From Methanosarcinales archaeon (GTDB lineage Archaea > Halobacteriota > Methanosarcinia > Methanosarcinales > Methanogasteraceae): a stretch of 7,381 nt of DNA. Made by a program: the position numbers and the translations under genes. Positions 1 through 5,560 of this stretch are shown here, piece by piece. Under the pieces are notes generated by a model. It was not told the DNA's origin. It did not search any database and worked only from the letters and a program-made list of their open reading frames with translations. The first letter of the stretch is position 1; the number at the start of each line of letters is the position of its first letter. Location: the NCBI GenBank assembly GCA_030672605.1, contig DAOVGE010000195.1:1-7381 (forward strand). The letters run 5' to 3'.

Positions 1-2
1 AG

Positions 3-704
3 ACTGGAGATGCGACCGAAGAGGTGGCGGAAGTGGTCGAAGAGGCGGCCAGACCGAAGGCTGAATCCGAAGCCGCAGAAACCATCGAAGTTGCCGTAGC
101 AGCGCAATTGACCGATGCACAGCAGCACCGTCTCCGCGAACTGCAGCAGTCAGTGAACCGGTCGATGAATGACCTCCCGGCAGGCTGTGATCTCTGCATG
201 CCACATTATCTCACAGGCATCTGCACTACAATCGCTCACGCAATCGAGCACGCACACGGTGCCGAGAGTGAGGGCATCGATGAGATGATCGATGCAGCCG
301 GGACTGCATGCAACTATATCGTAAATTTAATTGAAAATGGGAGATTCATTGATGTCTGCATCTCAAATAACGTGGGCGCGTTCGATGATACCGGTTTCGT
401 ATGCGAAATTGAGGAGTATTCGGATAAACTGGATGCATTGATCCGTGATCCCGCCGGTTTTACCGATTCATCGCTGGTGGAACCGGAACTATGGGAGCTT
501 GACAGCGAGATCACGAGGAAAATGGGCGAATTTATGATTATCCCTGTGTCGGGGCTGTGGAAAGTCTCGAAGAGCGTCTTTGATGATGCGTCCGATGAAT
601 CCGGGATCAAACGTGCGTTTATGATCCTGATATCCTGGATCATTCTGGGGCGGGCACGCGAGATGCTGAGGAACCCGGAGATCGTTCGCAGGTTGAGGCT
701 CTGA
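3..704 (+). CDS. Hypothetical protein, 5'-truncated at window edge
   Basis: I do not recognise this protein. The frame is open to the left edge, so the real start probably lies outside the window; the first in-frame start-type codon is a GTG at 24, giving 226 residues, but no ribosome binding site supports it. Numbering from that GTG, residues 1-25 are acidic and Ala/Glu/Val-rich, like a linker or disordered tail. Residues 50-110 hold several Cys and His (C55, C58, H61, C67, H72, H76, H78, C96), including a C-x2-C-x2-H cluster that could bind metal or sit near a cofactor; this is inference. Residues 199-209 form a short hydrophobic stretch next to a basic end (GRAREMLRNPEIVRRLRL), possibly a membrane-associated helix. 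It ends in TGA at 702-704, where a 9-bp sequence is repeated across the stop. Good codon structure makes it a real gene; function unknown. Confidence 0.7.
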   Translation, partial: TGDATEEVAEVVEEAARPKAESEAAETIEVAVAAQLTDAQQHRLRELQQSVNRSMNDLPAGCDLCMPHYLTGICTTIAHAIEHAHGAESEGIDEMIDAAGTACNYIVNLIENGRFIDVCISNNVGAFDDTGFVCEIEEYSDKLDALIRDPAGFTDSSLVEPELWELDSEITRKMGEFMIIPVSGLWKVSKSVFDDASDESGIKRAFMILISWIILGRAREMLRNPEIVRRLRL

Positions 705-726
705 GTTGAGGCTGAAAAAGAATCTG

Positions 727-734
727 AAAAACTC
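727..734. repeat. 8-bp direct repeat, left flank of element copy 1
   Basis: AAAAACTC lies immediately outside the left end of the element at 735 and matches AAAAACTT at 911-918 in 7 of 8 bases. It is read as one half of a target-site duplication with a single later change. Confidence 0.6.
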
Positions 735-910
735 CTGATTCTGATGGATTCTGTGGTTTCCAACCTTTGCGCCCTTGCGTCCTCGCGTCTTTGCGTTCCT
801 TTGATTTAACGCAAAGTCGCAGAGACGAGAAAGACGAAGGAGTGACGCCCGCGATTGCTACAACGTGATGGCGGGCTACTGTTATCGACCACAGAAAACG
901 TCAGAACCAG
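735..910. mobile_element. MITE-like palindromic insertion element, copy 1
   Basis: A 176-bp non-coding element. The left end (CTGATTCTGATGG...TTCTGTGGT, 735-757) and the right end (ACCACAGAAAACG...AGAACCAG, 888-910) are inverted repeats of each other, matching at 19 of 23 positions. Inside, GCGTCTTTGCGTT (785-797) pairs with AACGCAAAGTCGC (808-820) with one mismatch around a 10-nt loop, and GCCCGC (847-852) pairs with GCGGGC (871-876). The same element recurs at 5267-5449 with both ends conserved. It carries no transposase, so if mobile it would need one supplied in trans. The 'CGCAAAG/CTTTGCG' core resembles palindromic intergenic repeats scattered in many prokaryotic genomes, which is an alternative reading; the flanking direct repeats favour insertion. 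Confidence 0.72.
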
Positions 911-918
911 AAAAACTT
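911..918. repeat. 8-bp direct repeat, right flank of element copy 1
   Basis: AAAAACTT directly follows the right terminal repeat ending at 910 and pairs with AAAAACTC at 727-734 as the probable target-site duplication (7 of 8 bases). Confidence 0.6.
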
Positions 919-1089
919 TCTGAGCATGCCGGAAGAGTAACATACTTGATACTAAAAAAATTAGGAACTACTCAGGTACCTAAAACAGTATCATGCGACC
1001 TCGCTGTACCGGCACTGCTTGACATGGAACACAACATGAGCCAAACGGGAATTTAACCGCAGAGTGGCAAAACCCATCCGCCAGAACAG
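919..1089. other. Gene-free stretch between element copy 1 and purT promoter
   Basis: No convincing gene is seen on either strand. It contains a short inverted repeat TTAGG (961-965)/CCTAA (979-983) and, at 1056-1074, ACCGCAGAG followed by TGGCAAAACC, which resembles the two outer edges of the longer palindrome at 5486-5567 joined together. A small open frame crossing this region starts inside the insertion element and has no ribosome binding site. Confidence 0.5.
1056..1074. repeat. Possible remnant of ACCGCAGAG-type palindrome
   Basis: ACCGCAGAG (1056-1064) equals the left edge of the palindrome at 5486, and TGGCAAAACC (1065-1074) nearly equals the sequence just past its right edge (TGGCAAACC, 5560-5568). 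The arrangement looks like the long palindrome with its middle missing. The match is short, so chance remains possible. Confidence 0.35.
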
Positions 1090-1097
1090 ATAAATAC
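1090..1097 (+). promoter_or_regulatory. Candidate TATA box for purT
   Basis: ATAAATAC lies about 45 nt before the purT ATG. An archaeal transcript would start about 25-30 nt downstream, near 1118, leaving a short leader with the GGGAG ribosome binding site (1125-1129). Single motif match only, no experimental support. Confidence 0.4.
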
Positions 1098-1138
1098 CTT
1101 ACACCCAATAATAACCCAGATCTCGGGAGCAGGATATT

Positions 1139-2524
1139 ATGAAAAAACTCGACGTTATCGCAGCCCCGCTCGAAAAGAACTCGCTTAAACTGCTATTGTT
1201 CGGCGCGGGAGAACTTGGTAAGGAGATTGTGATCGAAGCGCAGCGTCTTGGCATGGAGACGATCGCTGTGGACCGGTACGAGCGTGCACCCGCGCAGCAG
1301 GTCGCACACAGAGCGTACACTGTCAACATGATGGATGCGAATGCGATGCGCTCGATTGTTGATCGGGAGCGACCTGACATCATCATACCGGAGATTGAGG
1401 CGATCGATCTCGACATCCTCTTTGAGTTCGAGGAGGACGGCTATCTGGTAACGCCGAATGCACGCGCAACATACGCGGCGATGAACCGGGAGCGCATCAG
1501 GGAGGCAATCGTGAAATCGGGTGTCAAGACGGGCGCATACACGTACACACGCACAGACGACCTATCCGAGTTTACAGATGCAGTTGAGAAGATCGGCTAT
1601 CCCTGCTTTTCCAAGGCGATCATGTCAAGCAGCGGCAAGGGCTCCTATTTTATCGAGAAGCGAGAGGAGATCGAGAACGCAATTTCCGCTGCTAGATACG
1701 AGACCCGCGGGTCTGGAGAGATGGCGATAATCGAGGAGTATGTGCCGTTCGAGACCGAGGTGACCGAGCTTGCGGTCAGGCATCTGGACGAGGACGGAGA
1801 GCGGATTGTGACTACGTTCCCGAAGCCGATTGGGCATTACCAGATCGATGGCGATTACCATTCATCGTGGCAGAGCCCGAATGTCGAGGAGTATCTGCCG
1901 TACAACGTGGATGCGATTGGAAAGTCCGTTGAGAGCGACCCCGAGCTTGCAAAAGAGGCAGAGAAGAAGATCTACGATGCGGCAAAGAGAATCACTGACG
2001 AGCTGGGCGGAGTCGGAGTCTTCGGATGCGAACTCTTCGTCAGGGTGACGGACGGCAGAGTCGATGTATATGCCAACGAGTGCGCCCCACGTCCCCACGA
2101 CACCGGAATGACTACATACATCTCGCACCCGCAAGGCTTCAATGAAGGGGGCTTGCATGTGCGTGCGGCAGCGGGACTTCCCATTCCCGCACGAATCGAG
2201 GATGGCTACCGGCTATTCGATCCGATCGCACCTGCCGCATCTCATGTGATAATCTCGCCTGCGCAGGGTTTTGATCCCGAGTACAGGGGTCTCTTCGATG
2301 CGATGACTGTTGCCGGTACTAACATCTATATGTTCGGAAAACCGCTTGCATACCATAGCGGGTGGATCGTTGAGGAGCGGATGGGAATCGCACTTGCGAT
2401 GGGCAGAGATGCGTTCGATGCGAAGAGGAAGGCTGAAATTGCTGCGCACAAGATCATGATCAGGACTGCGACTGATACGGAGTGGAAGGGGCAAACAGAG
2501 CGGCGGATGCATGTGGTTCAGTGA
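1139..2524 (+). CDS. purT: Formate-dependent phosphoribosylglycinamide formyltransferase (GAR transformylase 2)
   Basis: PurT makes formyl-GAR from GAR, formate and ATP, the third step of purine synthesis, in the cytosol. It belongs to the ATP-grasp superfamily. Family hallmarks are clear: GELGKE (24-29) and AVDRY (43-47) in the N-terminal domain, PEIEAID (84-90), MNRE (115-118), the ATP-grasp segment YPCFSKAIMSSSGKG (154-168), IGHYQIDGDYHSSW (231-244), FGCELF (295-300) and NECAPRPHDTGM (313-324). At 461 residues it is longer than the about 392 of E. coli PurT; the extra length sits at about 246-268 (NVEEYLPYNVDAIGKSVES), in the C-terminal third and in a C-terminal tail after about 440. The ATG at 1139 follows GGGAG (1125-1129) at 9-nt spacing and the first domain starts properly at residue 16. 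The gene downstream follows after 35 nt and could share the transcript, although no functional link is obvious. Identification is near certain. Confidence 0.96.
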   Translation: MKKLDVIAAPLEKNSLKLLLFGAGELGKEIVIEAQRLGMETIAVDRYERAPAQQVAHRAYTVNMMDANAMRSIVDRERPDIIIPEIEAIDLDILFEFEEDGYLVTPNARATYAAMNRERIREAIVKSGVKTGAYTYTRTDDLSEFTDAVEKIGYPCFSKAIMSSSGKGSYFIEKREEIENAISAARYETRGSGEMAIIEEYVPFETEVTELAVRHLDEDGERIVTTFPKPIGHYQIDGDYHSSWQSPNVEEYLPYNVDAIGKSVESDPELAKEAEKKIYDAAKRITDELGGVGVFGCELFVRVTDGRVDVYANECAPRPHDTGMTTYISHPQGFNEGGLHVRAAAGLPIPARIEDGYRLFDPIAPAASHVIISPAQGFDPEYRGLFDAMTVAGTNIYMFGKPLAYHSGWIVEERMGIALAMGRDAFDAKRKAEIAAHKIMIRTATDTEWKGQTERRMHVVQ

Positions 2525-2559
2525 TTGCGTGACCTGAGTTACCATCGCCGATTGATAGA

Positions 2560-3303
2560 ATGAAGATAGACTTAACCAATCTGAAATATACGCCCCGGCA
2601 GATTAAGAAGAAGCGCCGAAAGATATACCGCCAGATCCTTGCGGAATCTAAAAACATGGATCAGGGGAACTTCAACGCAATAGGACCAGACGACCTTGCA
2701 CGTCTCTTTGATCTGTACGACACCCATTTCTTTGACGGATTTTTCAACAAGAATTACAGCGGCAAGATATTTTTTCGCCTATCGGATCGAATGACCCGGG
2801 CAGGCGGAAAGATCGAACACAGGGACGCAATCGGCACGCATACGATCGTGTTATCAACAATGCTCATCTTCCAGACGTTTGATTGCGTCACGCGACAGGT
2901 GACCGTGAACGGTGTCGTCTGCCGTGACCGACTCGAGGCGACCATGCGCATACTTGAGCACGAGATAATCCATCTGCTGGAGCTTCTGCTCTTCGGTTCC
3001 ACGAGCTGTTCCAGCCCCCGTTTCAAACGTATGAGCAGAGACATCTTCGGACACACTGATGTCACCCACCGGCTGGTGACACAGGCAGAGCGCGCCCATG
3101 AGAAGTACGATCTGCGAGTGGGCTCCAATGTCTCGTTTGAATACGGCGGAGTGACATACCATGGAGTCATAACCCGAATAACTGTGCGTGCCACGGTTAT
3201 GGTCAAAGATCCGGACGGGGACTACAGGGATCTTTCAGGAGCTATGTACAGTAAGTATTATATACCCCTCGAACATCTGAGGCAATCAGACAACGAGAGG
3301 TGA
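2560..3303 (+). CDS. SprT-like zinc metalloprotease with C-terminal SH3-like domain
   Basis: A 247-residue, probably cytosolic protein. Residues 1-40 are basic (KKKRRK at 16-21), which suggests nucleic-acid contact. Residues 45-170 look like an SprT-type protease domain: an N-terminal LYDTHFFDGFF segment, then the zinc-protease motif HEIIH (H134, E135, H138), then RFKRMSRDIFGHT (154-166), which matches the 'F-K...FGH' tail of SprT/Spartan proteins. Relatives of this family cut DNA-protein crosslinks; here that role is inference. The usual third ligand (His four residues before the Phe) is Ser151; C150, H165 or H170 might replace it. Residues 186-240 (VGSNVSFEYGG...YSKYYIPLEHL) form a small beta-rich, SH3/KOW-like domain. 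No strong ribosome binding site precedes the ATG. The stop overlaps the start of the next gene (GTGA). Confidence 0.78.
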   Translation: MKIDLTNLKYTPRQIKKKRRKIYRQILAESKNMDQGNFNAIGPDDLARLFDLYDTHFFDGFFNKNYSGKIFFRLSDRMTRAGGKIEHRDAIGTHTIVLSTMLIFQTFDCVTRQVTVNGVVCRDRLEATMRILEHEIIHLLELLLFGSTSCSSPRFKRMSRDIFGHTDVTHRLVTQAERAHEKYDLRVGSNVSFEYGGVTYHGVITRITVRATVMVKDPDGDYRDLSGAMYSKYYIPLEHLRQSDNER

Positions 3304-3304
3304 T
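3294..3304 (+). promoter_or_regulatory. Ribosome-binding-like site overlapping the GTG start of the dockerin protein gene
   Basis: CGAGAGGTGAT resembles an archaeal Shine-Dalgarno site (GGAGGTGA), but the GTG inside it is also the only usual start codon in this frame and its TGA is the stop of the protease gene. A start placed 5-9 nt after the site would need a non-standard codon. This leaves the true start open between 3300 and about 3321; re-initiation after the upstream stop is a simple explanation. Confidence 0.45.
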
Positions 3305-5099
3305 ACATACGCAAAAGAGAATTGCAATCCGTACTATACTAGTTCTATCTATACTGGCATCCGCGGCATGTACTGTGGATGGAAGCGAAATCGCAGCACC
3401 GGTTCTCAAGTGGCAGCAATGCGGCTGCTACAGTTCGTGGTGCGAGACCGGCTGGTACTCTTCGCCAGCGGTGGCTGATCTGGATTCTGACGGTGATATG
3501 GAGATTGTTGCTTCGGCTTACTCGGTCGTTGCGCTCAACGGCGAGACTGGCGACCTTTTGTGGCGCGCAAAGTCCGGGCACGATCGAAGCGAGGATCCGG
3601 ACAGCGTTGACAATGTCGGGCGGACATGGCCCGGAGTCGTTGTCGCTGACGTGGACAATGACGGCGCAATTGAGATTGTGACCGCACACGGTCGTGGCTA
3701 CGTCTCAGTCTACAACAACGAAGGCTACTTCGAGCCGGGGTGGCCACAGCAACCTGCTGGAAATGAGTTTCGCTCGCTTGCCGTATCCGATCTCGACGGT
3801 GATGGCGAGATTGAGATCGCGGTCGGGCTTGCAAAGTTGGTCCGCGAGAACGTCTGGGTCTTCGAGCACGACGGAAGCATCAGGTCGGGTTGGCCACAGT
3901 TAATCGGCGAAGAGGGCTCAGCCGCGGGTCTCTACAACGACAACATCGGCGCAGGCGACATCGACGGCGATGGGCTGCCTGAACTGATTGTCCCCTCCGA
4001 TACGATCACAATCTGCGCATACGAGGCAGACGGGACTCACATCGGAACCAATGGGATGTATCATGACCATACGGGTCATGACATGGATTACTGGGGCGAG
4101 GTTCCCGCATACATCGATCTCGAATACGAGACCCGCGGGTGGGGTCCGTGCTACACAGAGTTTACGACAAGGGCGAACTTCGCAAACGGACCTGCAAATG
4201 TGGTTGATGTCAACGGAGACGGCGTAAACGAGATCGTCGTGATTGGTGACGTTCACGACTGCCATACCAGTCCATACACAGACCTCTACAACACGCCCTA
4301 CATCTTTAATTCGGATCGCAGCCGGTTCAACGCAGACGGGTTTAACTGGACAACACCGCCGATTGAGACTGGAGCGCCGATCATCCAGGATTATGGCGTA
4401 ATTGAGAGCGTGCAGCCAAATCCCGTGACCGTTGATCTCAACGGTGATGGCAGAATCGAGATCCTTTACCCCTCCTACGACGGGCGGATGCATGCATTCT
4501 GGCTGGACAAAACCGAGCACGGCAACTGGCCATATTCGGTATACGACTCATCAGAGGGCTTTTATCGCTTCGCAACAGAGCCGGTCGTGGCTGACCTTGA
4601 CAACGACGGGAACGCAGAGGTAATCTTCGGCTCATGGGTTCAGAAAGGGACCGAACGCACAGGCAAGCTCCATATCCTTGATTATAACGGGAATGTGATC
4701 CACGAGATGGATCTGCCCCCTGCGAAGTCGGGCAACTGGAACGGTGTGCTTGCTGCCCCAACGCTTGCGAATATCGACGGTGATTCCGACCTCGAACTGG
4801 TCTTGAACACGGCGCATTCCGGTGTTGTGGCTTACGATCTTCCGGGAACTGCCAGTGCGCGGGTTCTCTGGGGCACCGGACGTGGAAGTTACTATCGGAA
4901 TGGACAGTCTCTGATCAATTCCGCTGTTTCGCAGAAGGGAGATCTCAATCGTGACGGCAGTGTTACGTCGGCAGATGTATTAATCGCGCTCAAGATCGCA
5001 GTATCTGGTGGGTACAACAACGCGGCTGACATGGATGAGAACGGATATGTGAATGTGCTCGACGCACGCATGATCCTGCAACTTGCAGTAGAAGGATAG
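3300..5099 (+). CDS. Secreted FG-GAP/VCBS repeat protein with C-terminal type I dockerin
   Basis: A 599-residue exported protein. Residues 1-24 form a Sec signal peptide: basic QKR then RTILVLSILASAAC. Eight acidic calcium-binding FG-GAP/VCBS-type loops follow, with D-x-[DN]-x-D-G cores at about 60, 117, 164, 220, 303, 379, 432 and 491, each followed by E-[IVL]-[IVL]; repeats of this type fold as a beta-propeller as in integrin alpha chains. Residues 547-599 are a type I dockerin with two calcium loops: DLNRDGSVTSAD (548-559) plus LIALKIAVSG, and DMDENGYVNVLD (577-588) plus MILQLAVEG. Dockerins bind cohesin modules, so it probably attaches to a cell-surface or extracellular scaffold. No catalytic module is seen and the ligand is unknown. 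A GTG start overlaps the protease stop by 4 nt, implying translational coupling. Cys24 does not sit in a good lipobox. Confidence 0.88.
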   Translation: MIHTQKRIAIRTILVLSILASAACTVDGSEIAAPVLKWQQCGCYSSWCETGWYSSPAVADLDSDGDMEIVASAYSVVALNGETGDLLWRAKSGHDRSEDPDSVDNVGRTWPGVVVADVDNDGAIEIVTAHGRGYVSVYNNEGYFEPGWPQQPAGNEFRSLAVSDLDGDGEIEIAVGLAKLVRENVWVFEHDGSIRSGWPQLIGEEGSAAGLYNDNIGAGDIDGDGLPELIVPSDTITICAYEADGTHIGTNGMYHDHTGHDMDYWGEVPAYIDLEYETRGWGPCYTEFTTRANFANGPANVVDVNGDGVNEIVVIGDVHDCHTSPYTDLYNTPYIFNSDRSRFNADGFNWTTPPIETGAPIIQDYGVIESVQPNPVTVDLNGDGRIEILYPSYDGRMHAFWLDKTEHGNWPYSVYDSSEGFYRFATEPVVADLDNDGNAEVIFGSWVQKGTERTGKLHILDYNGNVIHEMDLPPAKSGNWNGVLAAPTLANIDGDSDLELVLNTAHSGVVAYDLPGTASARVLWGTGRGSYYRNGQSLINSAVSQKGDLNRDGSVTSADVLIALKIAVSGGYNNAADMDENGYVNVLDARMILQLAVEG

Positions 5100-5180
5100 G
5101 AGAGCATGGTTGGGCACGGGTTACCCTGGAATTGATCCCCACCGCGCGGGTGAGTGCTCCCTGACGTGCTCACACAATAT
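5100..5180. other. Gene-free spacer after dockerin gene
   Basis: First part of a 570-bp stretch (5100-5669) with no believable gene on either strand. It holds only a weak inverted repeat, GTGAG (5150-5154)/CTCAC (5169-5173). No T-rich terminator follows the stop here; the first T runs are at 5261 and 5452, both belonging to direct repeats around element copy 2. Confidence 0.5.
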
Positions 5181-5198
5181 TATGTGGATATCCACATA
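5181..5198. repeat. Perfect 18-bp palindrome, operator-like
   Basis: TATGTGGATATCCACATA reads the same on both strands over all 18 bases. Its right edge overlaps a TATA-like box (5195-5204), a placement typical of sites where a dimeric repressor would block TBP/TFB binding. No regulated gene is evident on either side, so the role is inference. Confidence 0.6.
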
Positions 5199-5204
5199 TA
5201 AAAA
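5195..5204. promoter_or_regulatory. TATA-like box beside the palindrome
   Basis: CATATAAAAA on the plus strand, TTTTTATATG on the minus strand. Either orientation is an acceptable archaeal box A. Plus-strand use would start RNA near 5225 into the hairpin and insertion element; minus-strand use would start near 5170 and run antisense to the dockerin gene. Confidence 0.4.
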
Positions 5205-5214
5205 CACGAGATTG

Positions 5215-5240
5215 CACAAGATTAACACAGAAATCTTGTG
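5215..5240. repeat. Perfect 9-bp hairpin with 8-nt loop
   Basis: CACAAGATT (5215-5223) and AATCTTGTG (5232-5240) are exact inverted repeats around an 8-nt loop. It lies at the place where a transcript from the box at 5195-5204 would begin. No T run follows closely (the next is at 5261), so it is not an ordinary intrinsic terminator. Confidence 0.55.
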
Positions 5241-5258
5241 GTTCCTACCGGCACTCTC

Positions 5259-5266
5259 GATTTTTT
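5259..5266. repeat. 8-bp direct repeat, left flank of element copy 2
   Basis: GATTTTTT directly abuts the left end of the element and is repeated exactly at 5450-5457. It is read as a target-site duplication; the sequence differs from that at copy 1, as expected for independent insertions. Confidence 0.75.
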
Positions 5267-5449
5267 CTGATTCTGATGGATTCTGTGGTTTCCAATCTTT
5301 GCGCCCTTGCGTCATCGCGTCTTTGTGTTCATCTGATCTAACGCAAGGTCGCAAAGGCGAGAGAGACGCAAAGTTGGGAGAGATGCGCCGCGTTTGTTTG
5401 CATACGCGGGGGAGCTACCGTTAGTGACCACAGAAAACGTCAGAACCAG
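5267..5449. mobile_element. MITE-like palindromic insertion element, copy 2
   Basis: A 183-bp element homologous to 735-910. The left 29 bp (5267-5295) and right 24 bp (5426-5449) are identical to copy 1, and the inverted-repeat ends are kept; the middle has diverged. The core hairpin persists with a wobble pair (TTGTGTT at 5323-5329 with AACGCAA at 5340-5346), and the second hairpin is kept with other bases (CCGCGT 5388-5393 / ACGCGG 5404-5409, against GCCCGC/GCGGGC in copy 1). It has no coding capacity. Exact 8-bp repeats on both sides make this the stronger case for a transposition product. I cannot assign a transposase family; 8-bp duplications occur in several insertion-sequence families. 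Confidence 0.8.
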
Positions 5450-5457
5450 GATTTTTT
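5450..5457. repeat. 8-bp direct repeat, right flank of element copy 2
   Basis: GATTTTTT, identical to 5259-5266, starts at the base after the right terminal repeat. The T6 run in this and the left copy could also end transcripts in archaea. Confidence 0.75.
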
Positions 5458-5485
5458 CAGTGAGATCGCCATGCACTTGGATTCT

Positions 5486-5560
5486 ACCGCAGAGTGTGCA
5501 GAGGAAAGCAGAGGGTTGAAAACGGTCTCAAAACTCTGCGCCCTCAGCGTTCTCCGCGGT
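5486..5560. repeat. 75-bp imperfect palindrome of the ACCGCAGAG type
   Basis: The left arm (ACCGCAGAG, CAGAGG, AGCAGAGGG) is the approximate reverse complement of the right arm (CTCTGCGCCCT, CAGCG, CTCCGCGGT), giving a long imperfect hairpin. It differs from the insertion element at 5267-5449 but has similar GCAGAG/CTCTGCG wording, which I associate with palindromic repeats spread in many prokaryotic genomes. CACTTGGATT (5474-5483) on the left and CACTTGATTT (5568-5577) on the right are similar flanking repeats, the right one 7 nt beyond the palindrome. No coding capacity. Confidence 0.62.

Noticed and set aside
735..910. CRISPR-like array from the repeated CGCAAAG/CTTTGCG words
   Set aside because: The words are arms of nested palindromes, not evenly spaced direct repeats with spacers, and no cas genes are present.
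865..1056. 63-codon open frame on the plus strand starting with GTG
   Set aside because: It starts inside insertion element copy 1, crosses its right end and flanking repeat, has no ribosome binding site and resembles no protein I know.
3300..3374. Lipoprotein signal (Cys24) in the dockerin protein
   Set aside because: The residues before the Cys are S-A-A, not the Leu-x-[AG] expected at a lipobox, so ordinary Sec cleavage is preferred.
3918..4520. 200-codon minus-strand open frame opposite the FG-GAP gene
   Set aside because: Antisense shadow of the repeat-rich coding sequence with no start signals.
5259..5266. T6 run as the terminator of the dockerin gene
   Set aside because: It lies 160 bp after the stop and is fully explained as half of the target duplication; a terminating effect is possible but unsupported.
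5110..5424. 104-codon open frame on the plus strand
   Set aside because: It runs through the palindrome, hairpin and most of element copy 2; composition follows the repeats and there is no ribosome binding site.
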